From: BS750m-G57 sp964607575
GTDB lineage: Bacteria; Planctomycetota; Phycisphaerae; SM23-33
Assembly (NCBI GenBank): GCA_964607575.1
Contig: CAZSLS010000007.1
Location: 1 to 64,000 of the forward strand
DNA: 64,000 nucleotides
Reading direction: 5' to 3'
A program made the position numbers and the translations under genes. This document shows positions 6,259 through 14,133 of the stretch, piece after piece. Under the pieces are notes generated by a model that was not told the origin of the DNA, ran no database searches, and saw only the letters and a list, made by a program, of their open reading frames with translations. Numbering within the stretch: position 1 is the first letter of the stretch; each line of letters starts with the position of its first letter.

Positions 6259-9123
6259 ATGACAAGTCAGAGAAATCGCACGTTACAGTTCGCCCTCACC
6301 GCAATGTTCGTCCTTATCGTCGGGTCCTGCGCGTCTGCAATCGCAAAGACCGCCGTGCTTTTGAAGAACCTCGCCCCGTCGGCAAAGATATCGGCCACGT
6401 CCGAATACAACTCGTCGTATCAGGCTAAATTCGTAGCCGACGGGAAGATCCCGGGCCCCGGTTCGGGTCGTGACCTCGAGCGGGCCTGGGCGGTCAACGG
6501 CGTGAAGCATCGCAACGGTGCGGCGATCACTTTCGAGTGGGCGGCGGAGATTGCGGTCGCTGAGATCGTCTACTTCGGGAGGACGGCTTTCGAGGGAGGC
6601 GAGAACTGGAAAGACTATGAAGTGTACCTGAACTCGAGCACTACCCCTTCGGTCAAGGGCAAGCTCAAGAGCGGACACGGACCGCAGCGGATCAAACTGG
6701 CGCGGGCGACAAAGCTCCGCAAGATCAGGATAAAGTTCACCAGTTCGTACGGCGGGACCAATCCGGGCGCGTCGGAGATTCAGGTCTACTCGGTGAGTCC
6801 GCCTGCAAATGTGCTGGGCAAGCTGACGCCGTTCGCCGCGCCCCGCCGCGGCGGTCGCCCTGTGGCAAAGACGGTTCCGGAATCGCCGGAGTTGGCGGCG
6901 GACCTTAAGGCGGGCAAGTTGGGTTTCACCAAACTCATAATGATCCAGCGCGCCGCGATTCGCTCGTCGCACGTGTACACCTACCACGCCGAAGGCTTCA
7001 AGCCCGGCGGCGGGTTGTACGTGCTTACTCTGGGCAAGGGCGATGGCGCCCCGAAGAAGATCGTGGATTCGCCGAAGGGCGAGATGCTCGACTGCAACGT
7101 ATCTTACGATGGTAAGGAGATACTGTTCAGTTGGCGGAAGACCGCACTGGACACCTACCACGTCTACCGGATGAAGACCGACGGTAGCGATATGGTGCAG
7201 GTCACCAAGGGCAAGACCAATAACATGAACGCCTGCTGGCTGCCCGACGGCGGGATCGCGTTGCTCTCGGACCGCAAACCGGCGTTCGCGTACTGCTGGA
7301 ACACAACCTCGCCGATACTCTATCGCTGCGACGCCGACGGTAAGAACATGGTGCGCCTTTCGTCGAACTACCTCAACGACTTCACTCCCTCGGTGATGCC
7401 CGACGGTCGGATCATCTATTCGCGCTGGGAATACGTCGACCGCCCGGCGATTCCGATCCAGAGCCTCTGGACGATCAACCAGGACGGGACGAACGTCGCG
7501 GGTTATTTCGGTAATCGCGTACTCAGCCCGGCGACGTTCATGGAGGCCCGCGAGATTCCGGGAACAAACACGGTTCTCTGCGTGCTGACTGCGCACAACG
7601 GGCCCTGCCGCGGCGCGATCGGAATCATCGACCCGTCCAAGGGCGCCAATGCCCAGGAAGCCATAACCAACCTGACCCCGGAGATTAACATCGGGCTGGT
7701 CAACAGGGGCTCGGGCAACCATATTCGCGGACCGTACGAAAGCCCCTTCCCCCTCGACAACAAGCACTTCCTGGTCTCTCGCGGCGGGACGATACTGCTG
7801 CGAGACTACAAGGGAACCGCCCAGGTCACGATACAAAAACCAACCGGGTCGATCGGATTCTACAGCCCCCAGCCCATCCGCGCCACCAAGAGGCCCAAGG
7901 TCAGGCCTTCGACGCTGAAACCCGGTAGCGACAACTGGGCGACCCTTACGCTTCAGGACGTGTACAACGGTCTGGAACCGCACATCAAACGCGGCGAGAT
8001 CAAGCAGATCGCGGTGGTCCAGGAGATCGAAAAGTCGGTTCGCGCCGAGGTCAGCCGCAGGGCGTTCGGATTCCAGTTTCCGGTAGTCTCGTGCGGAGCT
8101 ACCTACGCACCCAAACGCGTATGGGGCTACGCCAAAGTCGAATCCGACGGATCGGCGTCGTTCAAGGCGCCCGCGGGATTGCCCATCTACTTCATGGCGC
8201 TGGACGCCGAGGGGCGCGCCCTGCAGCGCATGAGAAGCTTCACGCACCTCATGCCCGGAGAACGCCAGGGATGCGTCGGCTGCCACGCCGACAGGAACTA
8301 CGCCACCCCGCCGGTCAGCTCGAAACGCCCGATCGCGGCGCTGCGGGCGCCTCAGGAACTCGACAAGCCCGAATGGGGCGTCGAGGGCTTCAGCTACTCG
8401 CGGATCGTGCAACCGGTGTTCGACAAGCACTGCATCAAATGTCATAACCCCAGGAAATACTGCGGGAAGATCGATCTCAGCGGCGACAAGACCGACTTCT
8501 TCAACGTTTCCTACGAATACCTCGCCCGCCAGGGGCGCCCCGGGCAGAATCCCTACACCAAATGGATCCCGACTTACAACGGTCAGGAGGCCAACATCCT
8601 CCACGTTACGCCGAAGTACTGGGGCTCGCCGGCAAGCAAACTCGCCGAAAACATCAGGAAGGGGCATCCGGACAAGGATGGAAAGAATCGCGTCAACGTT
8701 TCTCCGCTCGAGAAGCGGCGAGTGTTCGCATGGATCGACCTGAACGTGCCCTATTACGGGACGTCCTCGTCGAATTACTACAACCTGAGAGGCTGCAGGC
8801 AGATGATCCCAGCCAATCTCAACAAGGTTCTGGGCGAAGTGTCCAAACGCCGATGCGCTTCCTGCCACAAGGGAAACAAGATACCCCGCAAGCCCTACAT
8901 CCGCATATCGAACGTCGAGAACAGCGAGTTCCTGCTGGCCCCCCTGGCGAAATCGGCAGGCGGGACGGAGAAATGCGGTAAAGCGATATTCGCCAGCAAG
9001 GACGACCCGGACTACAAGGCCATCCTCAAGACCTTCGATCCGGTAATCAAGATGTACACCGCCCAACCGCGAATGGACATGCCCGGCGCCAAACTCCCGG
9101 CGTGCCCGTCGCCGGGTAAGTAG
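6259..9123 (+). CDS. HzsA-related multiheme protein with N-terminal F5/8C-like domain
   Basis: 954 residues. A signal peptide (about 1-29) is followed by a discoidin/F5-8C-like beta domain (about 35-176), a beta-propeller region with repeats such as D-C-N-V-S-Y-D-G-K-E-I-L-F-S-W, and a C-terminal cytochrome part. Three CxxCH haem motifs start at C672 (CVGCH), C725 (CIKCH) and C866 (CASCH). The layout matches the family related to hydrazine synthase alpha that is common in non-anammox planctomycetes; the family's reaction is not established. Export to the periplasm or cell surface is expected. AGGAGCGAT lies 20 nt before the ATG, which is too distant for an ideal ribosome-binding site. No other hydrazine synthase subunits are nearby. 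Confidence 0.85.
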   Translation: MTSQRNRTLQFALTAMFVLIVGSCASAIAKTAVLLKNLAPSAKISATSEYNSSYQAKFVADGKIPGPGSGRDLERAWAVNGVKHRNGAAITFEWAAEIAVAEIVYFGRTAFEGGENWKDYEVYLNSSTTPSVKGKLKSGHGPQRIKLARATKLRKIRIKFTSSYGGTNPGASEIQVYSVSPPANVLGKLTPFAAPRRGGRPVAKTVPESPELAADLKAGKLGFTKLIMIQRAAIRSSHVYTYHAEGFKPGGGLYVLTLGKGDGAPKKIVDSPKGEMLDCNVSYDGKEILFSWRKTALDTYHVYRMKTDGSDMVQVTKGKTNNMNACWLPDGGIALLSDRKPAFAYCWNTTSPILYRCDADGKNMVRLSSNYLNDFTPSVMPDGRIIYSRWEYVDRPAIPIQSLWTINQDGTNVAGYFGNRVLSPATFMEAREIPGTNTVLCVLTAHNGPCRGAIGIIDPSKGANAQEAITNLTPEINIGLVNRGSGNHIRGPYESPFPLDNKHFLVSRGGTILLRDYKGTAQVTIQKPTGSIGFYSPQPIRATKRPKVRPSTLKPGSDNWATLTLQDVYNGLEPHIKRGEIKQIAVVQEIEKSVRAEVSRRAFGFQFPVVSCGATYAPKRVWGYAKVESDGSASFKAPAGLPIYFMALDAEGRALQRMRSFTHLMPGERQGCVGCHADRNYATPPVSSKRPIAALRAPQELDKPEWGVEGFSYSRIVQPVFDKHCIKCHNPRKYCGKIDLSGDKTDFFNVSYEYLARQGRPGQNPYTKWIPTYNGQEANILHVTPKYWGSPASKLAENIRKGHPDKDGKNRVNVSPLEKRRVFAWIDLNVPYYGTSSSNYYNLRGCRQMIPANLNKVLGEVSKRRCASCHKGNKIPRKPYIRISNVENSEFLLAPLAKSAGGTEKCGKAIFASKDDPDYKAILKTFDPVIKMYTAQPRMDMPGAKLPACPSPGK
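6874..9123 (+). repeat. Large direct repeat, copy 1 (HzsA-related coding)
   Basis: The segment encoding residues 206-954 of the first HzsA-related protein matches 9249-11492 nearly codon for codon over long stretches, with mostly synonymous changes. It marks a tandem duplication. Confidence 0.85.
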
Positions 9124-9155
9124 GAAGACCCCAGGAGCGATTCGAGCGTAGAATC

Positions 9156-11492
9156 ATGACAAGCCGAAGAAATCGCACGTTACAGTTCGCTCTTGCGGCG
9201 ATGTTCGTCCTGGGCGTCGCCTCGCGGGCGCCGGCGGCGCCGGGGACGGTCCCGGAGTCGCCTGAGTTGGCGGCCGATCTTAAGGCGGGCAAGCTCGGGT
9301 TCGATAAGCTCATAGTAATCCAGCGTGCCCCGATCAACTCGAGCCACGTCTACACCTACCACGCCGAAGGTTTTAGAGCCGGCGGCGGGCTGTACGTACT
9401 TTCCCTGGGCGATGGCGCCCTGAAGAAACTCGTGGATTCGCCAAAGGGCGAGCTGCTCGATTGCAACGTGTCTTACGATGGCAAGGAGATACTGTTCTCT
9501 TGGCGCAAGAGCGCCCTGGAAACCTACCACGTCTATCGGATGAAAACCGACGGTAGCGGTATGGTGCAGGTTACCAGGGGCAAGACGCACAACATGAACG
9601 CCTGCTGGCTGCCCGATGGCGGGATCGCGTTTCTCTCGGACCGCAAGCCGGCGTTTGCGTACTGCTGGAACACGACCTCGCCAATACTCTACCGCTGCGA
9701 CGCCAACGGCGGGAACGTGGTGCGGCTCTCGTCGAACTATCTCAACGATTTCACTCCCTCGGTGATGCCCGACGGGCGGATCCTCTATTCGCGTTGGGAA
9801 TACGTCGATCGCCCGGCGATTCCGATCCAGAGCCTCTGGACGATCAACCAGGACGGGACGAACGTCGCGGGCTTCTTCGGAAATCGCGTGATCAACCCGG
9901 GTACGTTTATGGAGGCCCGCGAAATCCCCGGTAGCAACAAGGTACTCTGCGTGATGACCGCCCACGGAAGGTCCTGCCGCGGCGCGATCGGGATCGTCGA
10001 TCCCGCCAAGGGCGCCAATGCCCAGGAAGCCATAACCAACCTGACGCTGGAAATTGATATCGGGCAGGTCGACAAGGGCAATGGCAACAGTATTCGCGGG
10101 CCGTACGAAAGCCCCTTCCCCATTGACGACAAGTACTTCCTGGTCTCCCGCGCCGGGACGACAATGCTGCGAGATTACAAGAGAACCGCCCAGGTTACCA
10201 TACTGAAACCCACCGGACCGATGGGATTCTACAGCGCCAAACCCATCGGCGCCACCAAGAGGCCCAGAGTCAGGCCTTCGACGCTGAAACCGGGGGCAGA
10301 CAACTGGGCGACCCTTACGCTTCAGGACGTGTACAACGGTCTGGAACCGCACATCAAACGCGGAGAGATCAAGCAGATCGCGGTAGTTCAGGAGATAGAG
10401 AAGTCTGTTCGTGCCGCAGTCCGCCTCAGGGCGTTCGGATTCCAGTTCCCGGTAGTCTCGTGCGGGGCTACCTACGCGCCCAAACGCGTATGGGGCTACG
10501 CCAAAGTCGAATCCGACGGATCGGCGTCATTCAAGGCGCCCGCGGGATTGCCCATCTACTTCATGGCGCTGGACGCCGAGGGACGCGCCCTGCAGCGTAT
10601 GAGAAGCTTCACGCACCTCATGCCCGGAGAACGCCAGGGATGCGTCGGTTGCCACGCCGACAGGAACTACGCCACGCCACCGGTCACCACGAAGCGCCCG
10701 ATCGCGGCGACGCGGGCGCCCCAGGAACTCGACAAGCCCGAGTGGGGCGTTACGGGCTTCAGCTACTCACGGATCGTCCAACCGGTGTTCGACAAGCACT
10801 GCGTCAAATGTCACAACGCGAAAAAGGCCGACGGCGGTATCGACCTCAGCGGCGACAAGACCGACTTCTTCAACGTGTCGTACGAAGTACTTGCCCGCCA
10901 GGGGCGACCCGGGCAGAACCCCTACACCAAGTGGATCCCGACCTACAACGGACACGAGGCCAACATCCTCCACATCACGCCGAAGTACTGGGGCTCGCCG
11001 GCAAGCAAGCTTGCTGAAATCGTCCGGAAGGGACATCCCGACAAGGACGGAAAGAAGCGAACCGCGGTTTCCGCCGTCGAGCAGCGGCGCGTGTTCGCCT
11101 GGATCGATCTGAACGTGCCCTACTACGGAACGTCCTCGTCAAATTACTACAACTTGAGAGGCTGCAGGCAGATGATCCCCGCCAATCTCAGCAAGGTTCT
11201 CGCCGCAGTGTCCAAACGCCGATGCGCTTCGTGCCACAAGGGAAACAAGATTCCCCGCAAACCCTACATCCGCATATCGAACGTCGAGAACAGCGAGTTC
11301 CTGCTGGCGCCGCTGGCGAAATCGGCAGGCGGGACGGAAAAATGCGGAAAGGCGATATTCGCCAACAAGGACGACCCGGACTACAAGGCCATCGTCAAGA
11401 CCTTCGATCCGGTAATCAAGATGTACACCGGTCAGCCGCGAATGGACATGCCCGGCGCCAAACTCCCGGCGTGCCCGTCGCCGGGTAAGTAA
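9156..11492 (+). CDS. HzsA-related multiheme protein, tandem paralogue lacking the F5/8C domain
   Basis: 778 residues, starting 32 bp after the previous gene. The signal peptide is nearly the same as that of its neighbour and is joined almost directly to the beta-propeller, so the F5/8C-like domain is absent. Three haem motifs are kept: C496 (CVGCH), C549 (CVKCH) and C690 (CASCH). The intergenic leader repeats the AGGAGCGAT element seen before the first copy, showing that the leader and signal peptide were copied too. The two proteins are likely coexpressed and exported together. Whether they share a substrate or partner is unknown. Confidence 0.85.
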   Translation: MTSRRNRTLQFALAAMFVLGVASRAPAAPGTVPESPELAADLKAGKLGFDKLIVIQRAPINSSHVYTYHAEGFRAGGGLYVLSLGDGALKKLVDSPKGELLDCNVSYDGKEILFSWRKSALETYHVYRMKTDGSGMVQVTRGKTHNMNACWLPDGGIAFLSDRKPAFAYCWNTTSPILYRCDANGGNVVRLSSNYLNDFTPSVMPDGRILYSRWEYVDRPAIPIQSLWTINQDGTNVAGFFGNRVINPGTFMEAREIPGSNKVLCVMTAHGRSCRGAIGIVDPAKGANAQEAITNLTLEIDIGQVDKGNGNSIRGPYESPFPIDDKYFLVSRAGTTMLRDYKRTAQVTILKPTGPMGFYSAKPIGATKRPRVRPSTLKPGADNWATLTLQDVYNGLEPHIKRGEIKQIAVVQEIEKSVRAAVRLRAFGFQFPVVSCGATYAPKRVWGYAKVESDGSASFKAPAGLPIYFMALDAEGRALQRMRSFTHLMPGERQGCVGCHADRNYATPPVTTKRPIAATRAPQELDKPEWGVTGFSYSRIVQPVFDKHCVKCHNAKKADGGIDLSGDKTDFFNVSYEVLARQGRPGQNPYTKWIPTYNGHEANILHITPKYWGSPASKLAEIVRKGHPDKDGKKRTAVSAVEQRRVFAWIDLNVPYYGTSSSNYYNLRGCRQMIPANLSKVLAAVSKRRCASCHKGNKIPRKPYIRISNVENSEFLLAPLAKSAGGTEKCGKAIFANKDDPDYKAIVKTFDPVIKMYTGQPRMDMPGAKLPACPSPGK
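9249..11492 (+). repeat. Large direct repeat, copy 2 (HzsA-related coding)
   Basis: Second copy of the 2.2-kb segment at 6874-9123. It differs by two codons in length and by scattered, largely third-position substitutions. Confidence 0.85.
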
Positions 11493-11498
11493 CCCAGT

Positions 11499-12119
11499 AT
11501 GCCGCACGAAATTGAAGCTAAATTCAAGGTCGCAGATTTCCGGGCGGTCCGCAAGCGGCTGACTGCCCTCGGGGCGGTCTATCTCGGTACGGACCTGCAG
11601 ACCGATTCGTACTATGACACCCCCGACCGCCGCCTGCTGGGCGGAGATAAAGGGCTCCGCATCCGCCGCACCCGCCGCCTCCGCAGCCCCTCGCCGGTCG
11701 GCGGAAAGCCCCCCAAGGCCGACACCCGGCCTCTGCTCACTTACAAGGGACCGGCCGACGGACACAAGCAGGCCAAGATCCGCCGGGAAATCCAAACCCG
11801 CGTCGATTCGCACCAGGCCCTGGGCGACACACTTTCCGCACTGGGGCTCGAGCCCACGCTCACGGTCCAGAAGAAGCGGGCCAGCTACCGCCTGGGCTCC
11901 TGCCGGATCGAACTGGACGAACTGCCCGTACTCGGTCGATTCATCGAGATAGAAACCCCGACCCCCAAGCAGATTGAAACCGTCCGCCGAAAGCTGGACA
12001 TCCGGGGCGAACCATGCACAGACCATTACATAACGCTCCTGACCAGGGCCTGCTCCCGCGCGGGCGGGGCCTGTCTGGAAGTCACGTTCGACAACTGCAC
12101 CGATTGTGATTCCGCGTGA
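11499..12119 (+). CDS. CYTH-domain triphosphatase / class IV adenylate cyclase-like protein
   Basis: 206 residues. The diagnostic E-I-E-A-K-F (ExExK) is at 4-9, followed by the Y-Y-D-T-P-D segment near 44, alternating basic strands (L-R-I-R-R), L-L-T-Y-K-G and a C-terminal E-L-D-E-L-P...E-I-E pattern typical of the CYTH tunnel fold. These enzymes bind triphosphates with divalent metal and act as thiamine-triphosphatases, inorganic triphosphatases or adenylate cyclases. Sequence alone does not decide, and hydrolysis is the more common role. It begins 6 bp after the second HzsA-related gene and could share its transcript. Confidence 0.8.
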   Translation: MPHEIEAKFKVADFRAVRKRLTALGAVYLGTDLQTDSYYDTPDRRLLGGDKGLRIRRTRRLRSPSPVGGKPPKADTRPLLTYKGPADGHKQAKIRREIQTRVDSHQALGDTLSALGLEPTLTVQKKRASYRLGSCRIELDELPVLGRFIEIETPTPKQIETVRRKLDIRGEPCTDHYITLLTRACSRAGGACLEVTFDNCTDCDSA

Positions 12120-12133
12120 AACCGCTCGCAGAT

Positions 12134-12162
12134 TTGTCCAAACCCGAACGATCGCGTACAAT
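12134..12162 (+). promoter_or_regulatory. Sigma-70-type promoter for the universal stress protein gene
   Basis: TTGTCC (12134-12139) and TACAAT (12157-12162) are separated by 17 bp and lie 28 bp before the ATG at 12190. GCGGAGCAATACC before the start contains a GGAG ribosome-binding site. Confidence 0.5.
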
Positions 12163-12189
12163 TAATTACAACCAAAGCGGAGCAATACC

Positions 12190-12633
12190 ATGTCAGAAAG
12201 CATCCTCGTGCCAATCGATTTCTCCGACGTCACCGACGCGGTGATCGCCCGGGCGGCGCAACTCGCCAAGGCCTTCGACGCCAAGATATGGCTGATCCAC
12301 GCCGCCGTACCCGAACCCGATTTCGTCGGATACGAGGTCGGACCGGAATACATCCGCGACAGCGCCGCCAGGCATCTCCGCGAGGAACATCAGATGCTGG
12401 GGCAATACCAGGACAAACTCCGCGCCGAGGGGGTGGAAGTCACCGCTATGCTCGTTCCGGGGGAGGCGGTCGAAAAAATTCTACAGGAGGCGATCAGCCT
12501 GGAAGCCGGATGGATCGTACTCGGTTCGCACGGTCACGGGGCGCTGTATAACCTGCTGGCCGGTAGTGTCTGCCAGGGCGTTCTCAGCAAAACCGCGTGC
12601 CCCGTAGTGATCGTGCCAAGCCGTCCGGTCTAG
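12190..12633 (+). CDS. Universal stress protein UspA family
   Basis: 147 residues with the UspA Rossmann-like fold. It begins I-L-V-P-I-D-F-S-D, where the aspartate contacts adenine in ATP-binding members. It ends with the phosphate-binding signature G-S-H-G-H-G-(9 residues)-G-S, then L-S-K-T-A-C-P-V-V-I-V-P. The signature is intact, so ATP binding is likely. Cytoplasmic role in stress tolerance is inferred from the family. Its stop codon overlaps the stop of the convergent HTH regulator (12630-12633), so the two transcripts must overlap. Confidence 0.92.
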   Translation: MSESILVPIDFSDVTDAVIARAAQLAKAFDAKIWLIHAAVPEPDFVGYEVGPEYIRDSAARHLREEHQMLGQYQDKLRAEGVEVTAMLVPGEAVEKILQEAISLEAGWIVLGSHGHGALYNLLAGSVCQGVLSKTACPVVIVPSRPV

Positions 12634-13775
12634 TCGAGAAATGCGAAGAATTCTTCCGGATCGACATTCATCGCAATGGCCAGAGCCTTCGCGATTTCGC
12701 GGGTGGGTTTTTTGAAACCGGCTTCTATGTAGGCAATCATACCGCTGGGACAACTGGGCACGAGTTGCGAGAGTGCCTGCGGGGTGAGTTCGGCACGTAT
12801 TCTGGCCCGCTTGACGGCCTGGGCTATGCTGGTCGCTGGAACGTCGGGTTCTTCGTCCTTTGTGTCCCGCGGCGCGGGCTGCGGGACCGGCGGGGCCTGG
12901 TCTACCAACTGCGGGGTATCAGGAGTCTCAGATTTGACCCCCGGCTCGGTCCATGCCTCGGCGTCTTCGTCGTCCCCGCTTGAAGCCGGGTTACCGAACA
13001 AATCTCTCAGGAGATTTTTTCCCGAGGTGAAGATACCGCTGGTATCGCCTCGATGCGCCTTTGGCTCGGGCTTGGAGAGGTCTGATTCGAGCGCTTCGAA
13101 GATGGCCTGTTCGAGTTCGGGGGTGGGCCTCTCCTTGCCTCGCTCGATCCACGCGATGGTATAGGGATACGCCCCGATCATCTCGGCAAGCAGTTCCTGC
13201 GTTATACCCTTGGCTTCGCGGGCTCGCTTTATCTTCTCGCCGATGTGCGCGGGCGGGGGGAGTTTGGCTTTCCTCTTGGATTTGCCTTTGCCTTTGGCGG
13301 TCTTGGACCGGGGCTCGGCGGATTTGCCCGGGGCAACCTCGGCCAGGTATTCTCCCAGTACTTTGACGATGGCATTGAGTACCCTTCGCTGCGGGCGATT
13401 CTTGCCCAGTTCAAATGAGGATACCGTCCGCCCGCAGCAGTCCGCCAAAGCCGCCAACTGCTGTTGAGTGAGCCCCATCGCCTTACGAGCCCTCCGAACG
13501 TCAGAACCACTATATACTTGCGAATCGGTCGTACGTTTGGTCAGCAGAAGCGCAAAAAGCTCCGATGCATCGAGCCCAAGCACGTCGGAGAGTTTCTGCA
13601 ACTGCTCTCGGTCACCCCGTATTTCGCCCTGTTCGATCTTCTCGATGGTGCTCTCGAAGCAGCCCGATTGCTCGGCCAGTTGCTCGATACTCAGCCCCTT
13701 CTCTTCGCGTGCCTGCCGTATAGCACGCCCAACGTCCGTCGCCTGGTCGGAATTATCTGTAGGTTCGTTAGCCAT
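12630..13775 (-). CDS. Regulator with four XRE-type helix-turn-helix domains
   Basis: 381 residues with four Cro/C1-type HTH units at about 15-75, 91-143, 178-230 and 317-380. Each shows the I-R-x-A-R-x-x-x-G-L-S-x-x-Q-L-A type of first and second helix. HTH2 and HTH3 are joined by a lysine-rich linker (about 155-171), and HTH3 and HTH4 by an acidic/proline-rich linker (about 235-312). No ligand-binding or membrane segment is present, so the protein probably binds several DNA half-sites or compacts DNA. It is divergent from the metal ATPase gene, with an inverted repeat between them. It may control that gene or its own expression, but this is inferred. Confidence 0.85.
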   Translation of the reverse strand: MANEPTDNSDQATDVGRAIRQAREEKGLSIEQLAEQSGCFESTIEKIEQGEIRGDREQLQKLSDVLGLDASELFALLLTKRTTDSQVYSGSDVRRARKAMGLTQQQLAALADCCGRTVSSFELGKNRPQRRVLNAIVKVLGEYLAEVAPGKSAEPRSKTAKGKGKSKRKAKLPPPAHIGEKIKRAREAKGITQELLAEMIGAYPYTIAWIERGKERPTPELEQAIFEALESDLSKPEPKAHRGDTSGIFTSGKNLLRDLFGNPASSGDDEDAEAWTEPGVKSETPDTPQLVDQAPPVPQPAPRDTKDEEPDVPATSIAQAVKRARIRAELTPQALSQLVPSCPSGMIAYIEAGFKKPTREIAKALAIAMNVDPEEFFAFLD

Positions 13776-13981
13776 GATTATCTCTTCGAACGAAAAGATG
13801 TGTGATTCAGACGCTCTCTTTGTCGCCGGGATGGTTGTATCTGATTTCCTGTGTTGGAATACCTTTTAACCAATTGCACCGTTCAAATGATGCCGCATCA
13901 GCAACGTCCCTTGGGATTCGGTCGAATCCACGCGCAGTTATCCTACAGCAGATCGTGTAGCATGGCAAGGGCGATTATATA

Positions 13982-13996
13982 CGGAAAAATTTTCCG
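13982..13996. promoter_or_regulatory. Inverted repeat CGGAAAA-A-TTTTCCG, candidate operator
   Basis: Perfect 7-bp arms around one A, placed between the divergent HTH regulator and P-type ATPase genes beside an AT-rich TTATATA stretch that could contain a -10 element. Position and symmetry suggest an operator. Confidence 0.5.
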
Positions 13997-14051
13997 AACT
14001 ACCCGCCTCGCCGAAGCGTAGAACCTTCACGACACCGGTAGTTTATATCCA

Positions 14052-14090
14052 GGTCCCCCCGCCACCGGCTCAGGTGGGCGGCGGGCGACC
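14052..14090 (+). promoter_or_regulatory. GC-rich hairpin in the leader of the metal ATPase gene
   Basis: GGTC pairs with GACC at the base, and CCGCCACC pairs with GGTGG(G)CGG around a GGCTCA loop. The hairpin ends about 43 nt before the ATG. It could be a regulatory mRNA structure; no known class was recognised. Confidence 0.35.
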
Positions 14091-14133
14091 GTAATCCGCG
14101 GAAAGCATCGTTCTCTTTCCGCCGGAGTTGCAT

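Larger units (their letters stand above)
13776..14133. other. Divergent intergenic region (HTH regulator / metal ATPase)
   Basis: 358 bp without a gene. It holds the 15-bp dyad at 13982-13996 and a GC-rich hairpin at 14052-14090 in the ATPase leader, annotated separately. No known metal riboswitch consensus was recognised. Confidence 0.5.

Noticed and set aside
6283..9066. A 927-codon open frame on the minus strand opposite the first HzsA-related gene
   Set aside because: It is the antisense shadow of a GC-rich gene. The plus-strand product has a signal peptide, haem motifs and a paralogue with mainly synonymous changes.
6259..11492. Hydrazine synthesis / anammox metabolism inferred from HzsA-like genes
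   Set aside because: No HzsB, HzsC, hydrazine dehydrogenase or related genes are present, and the family is widespread in planctomycetes without anammox.
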